Positions 42,597 to 52,791 of a DNA stretch of 52,791 nucleotides are shown here, one piece after another. A program made the position numbers and the translations under genes. Source of the DNA: Streptomyces triticisoli (lineage in GTDB: Bacteria > Actinomycetota > Actinomycetes > Streptomycetales > Streptomycetaceae); the NCBI RefSeq assembly GCF_003270085.1, contig NZ_QFDQ01000143.1, positions 1 through 52,791 on the forward strand, in the 5' to 3' direction. The notes under the pieces were generated by a model, which was not told the DNA's origin, made no database searches, and worked only from the letters and a program-made list of their open reading frames with translations. The first letter of the stretch is position 1; every line of letters begins with the position of its first letter.

Positions 42597-43760
42597 GTGC
42601 GCATCACCGGAATCAGCACTCACGTGGTCGGGACGCCGTGGCGCAACCTGACCTACGTCCAGGTGCACACCGACGAGGGCATCACGGGGGTCGGCGAGAC
42701 CCGGATGCTGGGCCGCACCGACGCGCTGACCGGCTATCTGCGGGAGGCCGAGGCCAACCACGTCCTCGGCTCCGACCCGTTCGCCGTCGAGGACCTGGTG
42801 CGCCGGATGAAGTACGGCGACTACGGCCGCGCGGGTGAGATCGTGATGTCCGGCATCGCGGTCGTGGAGATGGCCTGCTGGGACATCAAGGGCAAGGCCC
42901 TCGGCGTACCGGTGTGGCAGTTGCTCGGCGGCAGGGTCACCGACAAGGTGAAGGCCTACGCCAACGGGTGGTACACCACCGAGCGCACCCCGGAGGCGTA
43001 CCACAAGGCCGCGCGGGCGGTCATGGAGCGCGGGTACCGGGCGTTGAAGATCGACCCCTTCGGCACCGGGCACTTCGAACTCGACCACCGGCAGACCCTG
43101 TACGCCGTCTCGCTCATCGAGGCCGTACGGGACGCCATCGGCCCGGACGCCGAGCTGATGCTGGAGATGCACGGCCGCTTCTCCCCCGCCACCGCCGTCC
43201 GGCTGGCCAGGGAGATGGCGCCGTTCAAGCCGGCCTGGCTGGAGGAGCCGTGCCCGCCGGAGAATCTGAAGGCACTGGAGAAGATCGCCGCCAAGGTCGA
43301 CATCCCGGTGGCCACCGGTGAGCGCATCCACGACCGGATCGAGTTCCGCGAACTGTTCGAGAGCCAGGCCGTCGACATCATCCAGCCCGATGTCGGTCAC
43401 ATCGGCGGCATCTGGGAGACCCGGAAGCTGGCCGCGACCGCCGAGACGCACTACATGCTCCTCGCCCCGCACAACGTCGGCGGGTCCGTGCTCACCGCCG
43501 CCTCCCTCCAAGTCGGCTTCACCTCACCGAACTTCAAGATCCTGGAGCACTTCAACGACTTCGCGGACGCGGAGATCAAGAAGGTGGTCGAGGGCGCCCC
43601 GCAGGTGAACCCCGAGGACGGCTGCTTCCATCTCTCCCACGCACCCGGTCTCGGCGTCGAGCTCGACGTCGACGCCGCGGCCGAATTCCCTCAGCAGCAG
43701 GCCCGGTTCGACCTGTGGGCCGAGGGCTGGGAGCAGCGCAGGCCCAAGGGGACCAAGTGA
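42597..43760 (+). CDS. Mandelate racemase/muconate lactonizing enzyme family dehydratase
   Basis: A 387-residue enolase-superfamily enzyme of the galactonate dehydratase-like branch. Start GTG 42597 follows GAGGGGC. The capping domain has TYVQVHTDEGITGVGE. The barrel has AVVEMACWDIKGKALGVPVWQLLGG, then KIDPFG at strand 2, LMLEMHGRFSP (metal Glu and catalytic His), WLEEPCPPENL (second metal Glu), ATGERI (third metal Glu), DIIQPDVGHIGGIWETRK and LLAPHNVGGSV with the catalytic His. The EMHGR/GERI/APHN set is as in sugar acid dehydratases (galactonate, and related). It would convert an aldonic acid to its 2-keto-3-deoxy form. It overlaps the ADH gene by four bases. Confidence 0.9.
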   Translation: MRITGISTHVVGTPWRNLTYVQVHTDEGITGVGETRMLGRTDALTGYLREAEANHVLGSDPFAVEDLVRRMKYGDYGRAGEIVMSGIAVVEMACWDIKGKALGVPVWQLLGGRVTDKVKAYANGWYTTERTPEAYHKAARAVMERGYRALKIDPFGTGHFELDHRQTLYAVSLIEAVRDAIGPDAELMLEMHGRFSPATAVRLAREMAPFKPAWLEEPCPPENLKALEKIAAKVDIPVATGERIHDRIEFRELFESQAVDIIQPDVGHIGGIWETRKLAATAETHYMLLAPHNVGGSVLTAASLQVGFTSPNFKILEHFNDFADAEIKKVVEGAPQVNPEDGCFHLSHAPGLGVELDVDAAAEFPQQQARFDLWAEGWEQRRPKGTK

Positions 43761-44806
43761 CCACCGACGCCATCTCCACCGCCGCCACGGCCACTGCCGC
43801 CACGGCCACCGCCGTCGTCGTCGAGGCCCCCGGCCTGCACCGGCTCGCACCGCACACGCCGCGCGACCCCGGTCCGGGCGAGGCGCTGGTCGCCGTGCAC
43901 GCCGTCGGCATCTGCGGCAGCGACCGCGAGGTGTACCAGGGCAACCGGCCCGAGGGGTACGTCCGTTACCCGCTCACACCGGGCCACGAGTGGTCCGGGA
44001 CGGTCCGGCGCGTCGGCGCCGGGGTGCCCGACGGTCTCGTCGGGCGCAAGGTGGTCGGCGAGGGCTTCCGCAACTGCCAGGTGTGCGACCGCTGCCACGC
44101 CGGCGAGACCACCCTGTGCACGGCGGGGTACGAGGAGACCGGCTTCACCCAGCCCGGCGCGATGGCCGCCACGCTCACGCTCCCGGCCCGGCTGCTGCAC
44201 GTCCTGCCCGAGGACGCCGACCTCACCGCCGCCGCCCTGCTGGAGCCCGCCGCCTGCATCGCGGCCGCCGCGCTGAAGGCGGACGCCCGGCCGGGCGAGC
44301 GGGTCGCGGTGGTCGGCACGGGCACGCTCGGGATGTTCGCCGTGCAGTTCCTGCGGGCGACCTCGCCGGCCGAGCTGCTGGTCGTCGGCGCGCGGCGCGA
44401 CCGCGAGGCGCTGTCCCGGCGGTTCGGCGCCACCGACTTCCGTACCAGGGACCAGGCCCTCCCGGCCGGCTTCGACGTCGTCGTCGAGACCGCCGGCTCC
44501 GCGGACGCCGCCCGCACCGCCGCCGCCCTGCTCCGGCGCGGCGGGCGGCTGGTCCTGACGGGCATCCCGGCGCCGGGCGCCGAGGGTCTGGACCCGACCG
44601 ATCTCGTCGTACGGCAGCTGGAGGTGCACACCGTCTTCGGGGCGCCGCCGGACGCCTGGGCGCACACGGTGCGGGTGTTCGCGGCGGGACTGCTCGATCC
44701 GCTTCCGCTCGTCACCCACGAGCTCCCGCTCACCGAGTTCTCGCGCGCCGTCGACCTGGTGGGAGCCGGTGATCCGAAAGTGGGCAAGGTCCTGCTCCGG
44801 CCGTGA
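43757..44806 (+). CDS. Zinc-dependent alcohol dehydrogenase
   Basis: A 349-residue medium-chain zinc dehydrogenase. GTG 43757 overlaps the dehydratase stop in GTGA, so the two are translationally coupled. Catalytic zinc ligands: Cys in GICGSDREVY, His/Glu in PGHEWSG and a later EPAAC region. Structural zinc cysteines: CQVCDRCHAGETTLC at about residues 112-126. The NAD(P) loop is AVVGTGTLGMFAVQFLRA. Cys/Cys spacing is typical of sorbitol/threonine-type dehydrogenases. It probably oxidises a sugar or polyol at the cluster, for example to the lactone or ketose. The gene product starts with an unusual Ala/Thr-rich stretch (STAATATAATATAVVVE). Confidence 0.9.
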   Translation: MTTDAISTAATATAATATAVVVEAPGLHRLAPHTPRDPGPGEALVAVHAVGICGSDREVYQGNRPEGYVRYPLTPGHEWSGTVRRVGAGVPDGLVGRKVVGEGFRNCQVCDRCHAGETTLCTAGYEETGFTQPGAMAATLTLPARLLHVLPEDADLTAAALLEPAACIAAAALKADARPGERVAVVGTGTLGMFAVQFLRATSPAELLVVGARRDREALSRRFGATDFRTRDQALPAGFDVVVETAGSADAARTAAALLRRGGRLVLTGIPAPGAEGLDPTDLVVRQLEVHTVFGAPPDAWAHTVRVFAAGLLDPLPLVTHELPLTEFSRAVDLVGAGDPKVGKVLLRP

Positions 44807-44887
44807 CGTACCCCCCTGCGGCCCCGGGCCCTTTCCCCACCCGGAGCCGCGAACCTTGTCCGAGACACCGAACGCAAAGGACAGCTT

Positions 44888-45856
44888 GTGACCGACGCCT
44901 CCACCACGGCAGCCCGCAGGCCCGGTGAGCACGCGCTCACCGCGCTCGGCCTGGGCGCCCCCGCCCTCGACCCCGCCGACGCCTCGCCCCACTCCTTCCC
45001 GGGCGGCGGCCGCTGGCGCACCGAGATCCCCTCGTGCGAGGGCCCCGAGGCGCTGGCAGTGGTCCTGAAGGAGTCCGCACGGCTCGACGTGCCGGTCCAC
45101 CGGATCAGCCAGGGCAGCGGCGTGTGGATGCTGACCGACGCCGAGATCACCGAGATGGTCGAGGCGACCGGCGAACGGGACATCGAACTCTGCCTGTTCA
45201 CCGGTCCGCGAGGCACCTGGGACACCGGCGGCTCGGTGCGCTCCGACTCACGCGGCGCGGGCCTGCGCGCCCGCGGTCACGACGCGGTCGCCGGGTGCGT
45301 CGAGGACGCCGTACGGGCAACGGAGTTGGGCGTGGGATGCCTGCTCGTCGCCGACGAGGGCGTGCTGTGGACGCTGCACCGGGCGCGCGCGGCGGGCATC
45401 CTCCCGGCCGGCACCACCCTGAAGGTGTCCGCGCTGATCGGCCCGGTCAACCCGGCGTCGTACGCCGTCTACGAGCGCCTGGGCGCCGACTCCATCAACG
45501 TCCCCAGTGACCTGACGCCCGATCATCTCACCGAGATCCGGCGGGTGTCGGCCGCCCCCATGGACATGTACATCGAGGCCCCCGACGACCTCGGCGGCTA
45601 TGTGCGGATGTACGAGGTCGCCGAGCTGATCCGGCGCGGCGCACCGCTGTACCTGAAGTTCGGCCTGGCCAAGGCGCCCGGCATCTACCCGTACGGACAC
45701 CAGATGCGCGAGGTCACCCTGGCCACTGCCCGGGAACGGGTGCGGCGCGGCCGGCTCGCACTGGACCTGCTCGAGCGCCACGGAGCGGCCGGTGACATGG
45801 CGCCGCTGGGCTCGCGTCTGCCGGGTGAGCTGCGCCGGTTCGAAACACCGGCATAA
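44888..45856 (+). CDS. U32-peptidase-like TIM-barrel protein, function unknown
   Basis: A 322-residue protein. Start GTG 44888 follows AAAGGA. The pattern is of a repeating beta/alpha barrel: [70 protein letters not shown] and [13 protein letters not shown]. The [15 protein letters not shown] block recalls U32 peptidase family proteins (LGA.RV.L.R.L), but the characteristic Cys set of U32 is not seen, so the family call is tentative. It lies between the ADH and the importer in a one-direction cluster, so a sugar or sugar-acid-related catalytic role is more likely than proteolysis. Confidence 0.65.
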   Translation: MTDASTTAARRPGEHALTALGLGAPALDPADASPHSFPGGGRWRTEIPSCEGPEALAVVLKESARLDVPVHRISQGSGVWMLTDAEITEMVEATGERDIELCLFTGPRGTWDTGGSVRSDSRGAGLRARGHDAVAGCVEDAVRATELGVGCLLVADEGVLWTLHRARAAGILPAGTTLKVSALIGPVNPASYAVYERLGADSINVPSDLTPDHLTEIRRVSAAPMDMYIEAPDDLGGYVRMYEVAELIRRGAPLYLKFGLAKAPGIYPYGHQMREVTLATARERVRRGRLALDLLERHGAAGDMAPLGSRLPGELRRFETPA

Positions 45857-46070
45857 CGTTCCGGAAAAAACGCTTCACAGAAGTCGACACAGCCGCGCAC
45901 AATCCAACACACTCGTTCTCGGCCCACCACTGCTCCACGCGCGCGTCCCGCTCCCCCACACCACCTCGGCGCCGCATCCGCCCCCTTTCGCCCCGCACCC
46001 GCACTGCCGACCCGCCCCGCACCGCCCGCACTGCCGGACCGACTCCGCACCCACATCAAGGATGATGACC
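45857..46070 (+). promoter_or_regulatory. Leader upstream of the sugar importer genes
   Basis: 214 bp with a C/A-rich composition and no gene. Near its left end, GTTCGAAAC (45838-45846, inside the end of the previous gene) is a small palindrome sharing TTCGAA with the cluster promoter operator. A promoter for the importer may lie here; I could not define it. Confidence 0.4.
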
Positions 46071-47180
46071 ATGCGCAACCGCAGAGCAGCCCTCCTCACG
46101 ACAGCCGCGGCCGCCTGTCTCGCCCTCACCCTGTCCGCCTGCGGGCAGAACAGCGAGGGCGGCAGCAAGGAGAAGGCGGGCGGCGCCAAGGGCGCCACCA
46201 TCGGCATCGCGATGCCGACGAAGTCCTCCGAGCGCTGGATCTCCGACGGCAACAACGTTGTCAAGGATCTCGAGGCCAAGGGCTACAAGACCAAGCTGGT
46301 CTTCGGCGAGGACGACCCGGACACCCAGGTCTCCCAGATCGAGAACCTGATCACGCAGGGCGTCAAGGGCCTGATCATCGCGGCCATCGACAACAAGTCG
46401 CTGAACAACGTGCTCCAGGAGGCGGCCGACGCGAACATCCCGGTGATCGCCTACGACCGGCTGATCCTCGGCTCGGAGAACGTCGGCCACTACGCCTCCT
46501 TCGACAACGAGAAGGTCGGCGAGCTGCAGGCCGACTACATCGTCGACAAGCTGGGCCTGAAGGACGGCAAGGGCCCCTTCAACATCGAGCTGTTCGCCGG
46601 CTCCAACGACGACAACAACACCAAGTACTTCTTCAACGGCGCGATGAGCGTCCTCAAGCCGTACCTGGACAGCGGGAAGCTGGTGGTCAGGTCCGGCCAG
46701 ACGCAGCTCAACCAGGTCACCACCCTGCGCTGGGACGGCGCCACCGCCCAGCGCCGCATGGACGACCTCCTCACCTCCTCCTACAAGAGCGGCCGGGTCG
46801 ACGCGGTCCTCTCGCCGTACGACGGCATCTCCATCGGCGTCCTGTCCGCGCTGAAGTCGGACGGCTACGGCTCCGCGTCCAAGCCACTGCCGGTGCTCAC
46901 CGGCCAGGACGCCGAGCTGGCCTCGGTGAAGTCGATCATCGCGGGCGAGCAGACGCAGACCGTCTACAAGGACACCCGCAAGCTCGCCGAGGTCGCCTCG
47001 GCGATGGTCGACGACGTCCTGAACGACAGGAAGCCCGAGGTCAACGACGTCAAGACGTACGACAACGGTGCGAAGACCGTCCCCGCCTACCTGCTGCAGC
47101 CGGTGAGCGTCGACAAGAGCAACTACGAGGAGGTCCTGGTGAAGGGCGGCTACTACACCGAGGCCGAGCTGAAGAAGTGA
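46071..47180 (+). CDS. chvE: Sugar ABC transporter substrate-binding lipoprotein, ChvE type
   Basis: A 369-residue periplasmic-binding-type lipoprotein. Start ATG 46071 has AAGGA eight bases upstream. Signal [23 protein letters not shown] with lipobox LSAC. The sugar-binding fold starts [19 protein letters not shown] and has [34 protein letters not shown], then [10 protein letters not shown], and [19 protein letters not shown]. These are marks of the ChvE/multiple monosaccharide binding proteins (arabinose, galactose, glucose, xylose). It delivers sugar to GguA-GguB, encoded directly downstream. Confidence 0.95.
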   Translation: MRNRRAALLTTAAAACLALTLSACGQNSEGGSKEKAGGAKGATIGIAMPTKSSERWISDGNNVVKDLEAKGYKTKLVFGEDDPDTQVSQIENLITQGVKGLIIAAIDNKSLNNVLQEAADANIPVIAYDRLILGSENVGHYASFDNEKVGELQADYIVDKLGLKDGKGPFNIELFAGSNDDNNTKYFFNGAMSVLKPYLDSGKLVVRSGQTQLNQVTTLRWDGATAQRRMDDLLTSSYKSGRVDAVLSPYDGISIGVLSALKSDGYGSASKPLPVLTGQDAELASVKSIIAGEQTQTVYKDTRKLAEVASAMVDDVLNDRKPEVNDVKTYDNGAKTVPAYLLQPVSVDKSNYEEVLVKGGYYTEAELKK

Positions 47181-47242
47181 CTCGGCAGGCAGCCGCCGTA
47201 TCCACCGACCACCGACCGACCGACTGACCGAAAGGCACGGCC

Positions 47243-48852
<1,610 letters not shown>

Positions 48853-48856
<4 letters not shown>

Positions 48857-50097
48857 GTGCGGACGTGACCGCCAGGAACCCGGCCCCCGCGCCGCCGGGC
48901 CGCGGCGGAGGGGCCGCCGGCGGCGGTCTGCGCCGGCTCGTGCTGAACGGCCTGCGTCGCAACATGCGGCAGTACGGCATGCTGCTCGCGCTCGGCCTGA
49001 TCGTCGCCCTGTTCCAGATCTGGACCGGCGGGGATCTGCTGCTGCCGCGCAACGTGTCCAACCTGGTGCTGCAGAACAGCTACATCCTGATCCTCGCGAT
49101 CGGCATGATGATGGTGATCATCGCCGGTCACATCGATCTGTCGGTCGGCTCGCTGACCGCCTTCGTCGGCGCGGTGGCGGCGGCGCTGACGGTCAGTCAC
49201 CATGTGCCGTGGCCGGCGGCCGTGGCGCTGTGCCTGCTGGTTGGGGCGGCGGCGGGCTCCCTGCAGGGGTTCATGATCGCCTATCTGGGCATCCCGTCGT
49301 TCATCGTCACCCTCGCCGGGATGCTGCTCTTCCGCGGTCTGACGGAGATCCTACTCAAGGGCCAGACCCTCGGCCCGTTCCCGGGCGGGCTGCAGAAGAT
49401 CGGCAACGGCTTCCTGCCGGAGGCCGGTCCGAACACCAACTACCACAACCTCACCCTGCTCCTCGGTGCCGTCCTGATCGCCGCCGTGGTGTGGCAGGAG
49501 GTGCGCGACCGGCGCCGGCAGCAGGAGTTCTCCCTGGAGGTGCTGCCCGCACGGCTGTTCGCGCTCAAGCTCGTCGCGCTCGTCGCCGCGGTCCTCGCCG
49601 TCACGCTGCTGCTCGCCAGCTACAAGGGCGCGCCGATCGTGCTGATCGTGCTCGGCGTGCTGGTGGTCGGCTACGGCTATGTGATGCGCAACGCCGTCTT
49701 CGGCCGCCACATCTACGCGATCGGCGGCAACCTGCCGGCCGCGAAGCTGTCCGGCGTCAAGGACAAGCGGGTCACCTTCCAGGTGTTCCTGAACATGGGC
49801 GTGCTCGCGGCCCTGGCGGGTCTGGTGGTGGCCGCCCGCCTGAACGCGGCCTCTCCGAAGGCGGGCGTCAACTACGAACTCGAGGCGATCGCCTCGGCGT
49901 TCATCGGTGGCGCGTCCATGAGCGGCGGTGTCGGCACCGTCCTCGGCGCGATCATCGGCGGTCTCGTCCTCGGCGTACTGAACAATGGCATGAACCTGCT
50001 CAGCGTCGGCACCGACTGGCAACAGGTCATCAAGGGCCTGGCATTGTTGGCGGCGGTCGGGTTCGACGTGTGGAACAAGCGCAAGTCCGGTTCGTAA
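48853..50097 (+). CDS. gguB: Sugar ABC transporter permease, GguB/MmsB type
   Basis: A 414-residue inner-membrane permease of the BPD_transp_2 family with about ten hydrophobic segments. Key pieces: [85 protein letters not shown] (coupling loop), and [40 protein letters not shown]. Forms the channel for the sugar imported by ChvE/GguA. Overlaps gguA by four bases. The ABC operon is closed by a hairpin 10 bp after the stop. Confidence 0.95.
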
Positions 50098-50106
50098 GTC
50101 AGCTCC

Positions 50107-50131
50107 GGCCCCGCCCGGACACGGCGGGGCC
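50107..50131 (+). terminator. Hairpin between gguB and the exported epimerase gene
   Basis: Arms GGCCCCGC (50107-50114) and GCGGGGCC (50124-50131), loop 9 nt, 10 bp after the gguB stop and 20 bp before the next start. A short, probably leaky, attenuator. Confidence 0.65.
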
Positions 50132-50150
50132 CGTCCTTCAGGGGAGCCTT

Positions 50151-51308
50151 ATGCAACTGAACAGACGCACGGTCATCGCGGGCGCCGCGGCAGCGGGCAT
50201 CGCGGCGAGCACGCTCGGGGGCACGGCGCAGGCATCCCCGCCCTCGGAGCGCGGGAAACCGGCGAAGGAGCTGTTCGGCAGACTCGCCGACGGCACGAAG
50301 GTCCACCGCTGGTCGCTGGAGAACGGCGGCACCCGGCTGAAGGTCCTCTCCTACGGCGGCGTGGTCCAGTCCCTGGAGATCCCCGACCGGCGGGGCCGCC
50401 ACGCGAACGTCGCCCTGGGCCTGGCCACCCTCGACGACTACGTGGCGTCCAGCCCGTACTTCGGCGCCCTGATCGGCCGGTACGGCAACCGGATCGGCGA
50501 GGGCCGCTTCACCCTGGACGGCAGGACGTACCAGCTGTCCGTCAACGACGGCGACAACAGCCTGCACGGCGGGGCGAAGGGCTTCGACAAACAGGTGTGG
50601 GACGTCGAGCCGTTCGCCGAGGGCTCCGACGTCGGCCTGCGCCTGCACCACACCAGCGCCGACGGCGAGATGGGCTACCCGGGCACGCTGCGGGCGAAGG
50701 TGACGTACACCCTCACCCGGCGCGGCGAGTGGCGCGTCGACTACGAGGCCACCACCGACCGGGCCACCGTCGTCAACCTCACCAGCCATGTCTACTGGAA
50801 CCTCGCCGGCGAGGGCAGCGGCACGATCGAGGACCACGAGCTGACGATCGCCGCTTCCCGCTACACCCCCACCGACCCGGGCCTGATCCCCACCGGCGAA
50901 CTGGCGAAGGTCGCGGGCACCCCCTTCGACTTCCGCCGCGCCAAGGCGATCGGCCGGGACATCCGGGCCGGTCATCCGCAGCAGGTGCGGGCCAAGGGCT
51001 ACGACCACAACTGGGTGCTGGACAAGGGCGTCACCGCCCGGCCCGAGCACATCGCCACCCTGCGCGACCCCCGCTCGGGCCGCACCCTGAGGATCGCCAC
51101 CGACCAGCCGGGCCTGCAGTTCTACTCCGGCAACTTCCTCGACGGCACCCTCACCGGCACCGGCGGCCGCACCTACCGCCAGGGCGACGCCCTCTGCCTG
51201 GAGACCCAGCACTTCCCGGACTCGCCGAACCACGCGGACTTCCCGTCGACCGTGCTGCGGCCGGGGCGGACGTACCGGACGACGACGGTCCACTCGTTCG
51301 GCGTGTGA
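50151..51308 (+). CDS. Aldose 1-epimerase, exported (Tat signal)
   Basis: A 385-residue mutarotase. Start ATG 50151 follows AGGGGAG. The N-terminus NRRTVIAGAAAAGIAASTLGGTAQAS is a twin-arginine signal with an ASA-type cleavage near residue 30. The mature protein has VLSYGGVVQSLEIPDRRG, LIGRYGNRIGEGRF, NSLHGGAKGFDKQVWDVE (catalytic His), VVNLTSHVYWNLAGE and LETQHFPDSPNHADFPS. It acts outside the membrane, in line with making the right sugar anomer available to ChvE. It is last in the importer operon. Confidence 0.94.
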   Translation: MQLNRRTVIAGAAAAGIAASTLGGTAQASPPSERGKPAKELFGRLADGTKVHRWSLENGGTRLKVLSYGGVVQSLEIPDRRGRHANVALGLATLDDYVASSPYFGALIGRYGNRIGEGRFTLDGRTYQLSVNDGDNSLHGGAKGFDKQVWDVEPFAEGSDVGLRLHHTSADGEMGYPGTLRAKVTYTLTRRGEWRVDYEATTDRATVVNLTSHVYWNLAGEGSGTIEDHELTIAASRYTPTDPGLIPTGELAKVAGTPFDFRRAKAIGRDIRAGHPQQVRAKGYDHNWVLDKGVTARPEHIATLRDPRSGRTLRIATDQPGLQFYSGNFLDGTLTGTGGRTYRQGDALCLETQHFPDSPNHADFPSTVLRPGRTYRTTTVHSFGV

Positions 51309-51398
51309 GGGCTGTGAGAGCCGTGAGGGTCCCGCCTACCCCGAAGTCACAGTTCTCACACATGAGTTGAACGACATCGCGTCCGTCTCCGTATCCAC

Positions 51399-51430
51399 GG
51401 GTGGCCCGTGCTCCCCCGCGCGGGCCACCC
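51399..51430 (+). terminator. Strong hairpin after the exported epimerase gene
   Basis: Perfect 10-bp arms GGGTGGCCCG (51399-51408) and CGGGCCACCC (51421-51430) with a 12-nt loop, 90 bp past the stop. Likely end of the importer transcript, or part of a structured leader for the next gene. Confidence 0.75.
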
Positions 51431-51438
51431 AGAGACGA

Positions 51439-51465
51439 CGGGCCCGGCCGTCCCCACCGGGCCCG
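51439..51465 (+). terminator. Second hairpin before the aminotransferase gene
   Basis: Arms CGGGCCCGG (51439-51447) and CCGGGCCCG (51457-51465) with a 9-nt loop, only 9 bp before the GGAGG ribosome binding site. Its closeness to the start could allow translation control. Confidence 0.6.
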
Positions 51466-51482
51466 CCCCACACGGAGGTCCC

Positions 51483-52791
51483 ATGGCCGACAACGTCACC
51501 TCGCTGTTCCGCAGCACCGCGGCCCACAGTCCGTCGATGGCGGCGCTGACGCGGGAGGGCGGCGACGGGGCCGGGCCGGTGGACTTCTGCATCCCGTGCA
51601 ATCCGTACTTCCCCACGCCCGAGATGTTCCAGGACATGGCGGCGCAGCTGCGGGAGATCATCACGTACTACCCGTCCGGCGCCGACACGATCACGGCCGA
51701 GCTGTGCGACCTGCTCCAACTGCCCCCGCAGTGCGTGGCGATGGGCAACGGATCGACCGAGCTCATCACCTGGATCGACCACCTGCTCGTGCGCGAGTCC
51801 CTCGCCGTCCCCGTCCCCACCTTCGGCCGCTGGACCGACCAGCCCATGGAGACCGGCAAGCGGGTCGACATGTTCCCGCTGCAGGAGTCCAACGGCTTCG
51901 TCCTGGACCTGGCGCAGTACGCCGAGTTCATCCGGGCGCGGGGCACCAGGGTGGCCGTGGTCTGCAACCCCAACAACCCCGACGGCGGCTTCCAGCACCG
52001 GCAGGCCCTGGTGCAGTTCATGGACTCCATGGCCGACCTGGACCTGGTGGTGATCGACGAGTCCTTCCTGGAGTTCGCCGACGCCGAGGCCGAGCCGAGC
52101 GTGGTCCAGGAGGCGATGCTGCGCCCCAACGTGGTCGTGCTGCGCAGCCTGGGCAAGAACTTCGGCCTGCACGGCATCCGCTTCGGCTACCTGGTCGCCA
52201 ACCCCGCGCTCGCGGGCAAGGTCCGCTCGATGCTGCCGAAGTGGAACCTCAACTCCTTCGCCGAGCACGTGGTGTTCATGCTGAAGGAGCACGGCGCGGA
52301 ATACCAGCAGAGCCTTCGGCAGGTGCGCCGTGACCGCCTGGAGATGGCCGGCCACCTCTCCGCGCTGCCCGGTCTGACGGTCTACCCGTCCCAGGGCAAC
52401 TTCCTCTTCGTGCGCCTGCCCGTGGGCGCCGAGGGCACCGTGGTCCGCGACCGGCTGCTCAGCGAGCACCGGATCCTGGTCCGCGAGTGCGGCAACAAGA
52501 TCGGTTCCTCCAGCCGCTTCCTGCGACTCGTGGTGCGCCCCGAGGTGGACGTGCGTCGCCTGGTGTCCGCCCTGGAACAGGTGCTCTACGGGACCAGGAG
52601 GGGAGCCGCCGTACCCGAGCCGGGCACCGGGACCGGCTACAGCTCGGGTACGGCGGCGGTGGACCGGCTGGTGAGCGAGACCAACGGGTCCGGCCTGCAG
52701 GTACCGGCCGTTCATGCCGCCGCCCCGGCCGTCGGCGGCGGCATGCCGCTCACCGCCACCGCGCCGGCGGCGCCCGCCCCGCAGCCGGCCG
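51483..52791 (+). CDS. HisC-like PLP-dependent aminotransferase with Ala/Pro extension, 3' end outside window
   Basis: ATG 51483 (MADNVTSLFRSTAAHSPS) after GGAGG; 436 codons to the window edge with no stop. Residues 1-370 are a fold-type I aminotransferase of the histidinol-phosphate type: VAMGNGSTELITWIDHLL (PLP phosphate/substrate loop), VVCNPNNPDGG, LVVIDESFLEFAD, and SLGKNFGLHGIRFGYLV (Schiff-base Lys at about 225). After the C-terminal domain (VVRPEVDVRRLVSALEQVLYG) an extra stretch rich in Ala, Pro, Gly, Thr and Ser follows and is still open at base 52791. It may be a linker to another domain. Substrate unknown; it follows the sugar operon after two hairpins. Confidence 0.85.
   Translation, partial: MADNVTSLFRSTAAHSPSMAALTREGGDGAGPVDFCIPCNPYFPTPEMFQDMAAQLREIITYYPSGADTITAELCDLLQLPPQCVAMGNGSTELITWIDHLLVRESLAVPVPTFGRWTDQPMETGKRVDMFPLQESNGFVLDLAQYAEFIRARGTRVAVVCNPNNPDGGFQHRQALVQFMDSMADLDLVVIDESFLEFADAEAEPSVVQEAMLRPNVVVLRSLGKNFGLHGIRFGYLVANPALAGKVRSMLPKWNLNSFAEHVVFMLKEHGAEYQQSLRQVRRDRLEMAGHLSALPGLTVYPSQGNFLFVRLPVGAEGTVVRDRLLSEHRILVRECGNKIGSSSRFLRLVVRPEVDVRRLVSALEQVLYGTRRGAAVPEPGTGTGYSSGTAAVDRLVSETNGSGLQVPAVHAAAPAVGGGMPLTATAPAAPAPQPA

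Noticed and set aside
49209..50150. Upstream extension of the exported epimerase frame to 699 codons
   Set aside because: The extension overlaps gguB in another frame and reads as Arg/Pro-rich noise; the true start at 50151 has a Shine-Dalgarno site and a Tat signal.

Overview
The window is chromosomal DNA of a high-GC actinomycete, almost certainly a Streptomyces. Codons end overwhelmingly in G or C, GTG starts are frequent, several genes look leaderless, and the gene neighbourhoods (Ter block, ahpE-DUF3052-aceE, fasR-fabDHPF, an SCO2400-type zinc-ribbon protein, a ChvE/GguAB sugar importer) are typical of that genus.

Layout. (1) 1-6.85 kb: a tellurium-resistance-type Ter block with a PELOTA/TRSP-type phosphoribosyltransferase (running off the left edge), a CitE-like aldolase, three TerD-domain proteins, a TerA-like protein and a TerC-like DUF475 membrane protein. 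A relic resembling the RNA-coding end of an IS200/IS605 (TnpB) element sits between the first two. (2) 7-11.3 kb: the ahpE-like peroxiredoxin, DUF3052 protein and E1 pyruvate dehydrogenase aceE. (3) 11.4-20.6 kb: unrelated small units: DUF4190 protein, an MFS drug exporter divergent from its TetR regulator, a DUF1023 hydrolase, a DUF4429/SHOCT protein, MerR, two GNATs, a serine hydrolase and a pirin. (4) 20.7-25.7 kb: fasR and the essential type II fatty acid operon fabD-fabH-acpP-fabF, with a candidate FasR operator and hairpins on both sides of acpP. Regions 2 and 4 together match the M. tuberculosis order ahpE, DUF3052, aceE, FasR, fabD, acp, KAS, opened here by about 9.5 kb. (5) 25.8-29.4 kb: DUF3145, an SGNH lipoprotein, a cytosolic aldose 1-epimerase and an EI24 membrane protein.

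(6) 29.5-39.9 kb is an accessory stretch: a serine hydrolase gene cut after 35 codons, a frameshifted IS3 transposase piece, a lipoprotein with two FKBP domains, a small two-helix membrane protein, a 2105-residue secreted RHS/YD-repeat protein with a Trp-rich basic C-terminal tip, a secreted His-rich mini-protein and a glycosyltransferase remnant. The RHS protein and the small membrane protein just downstream look like a polymorphic toxin and its immunity protein. This is the best candidate in the window for an undescribed system.

(7) 40-42.4 kb: an MDR oxidoreductase divergent from its probable MarR repressor, with a clear inverted repeat between them, and the SCO2400-type protein. (8) 42.5-51.3 kb: a one-direction carbohydrate cluster (enolase-superfamily dehydratase, zinc alcohol dehydrogenase, U32-like barrel protein, ChvE-GguA-GguB importer, exported aldose 1-epimerase), followed by a HisC-like aminotransferase with a long Ala/Pro extension that runs off the right edge.

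I saw no tRNA, rRNA or CRISPR array. All functions are read from sequence motifs and remembered family features; no database search was run.
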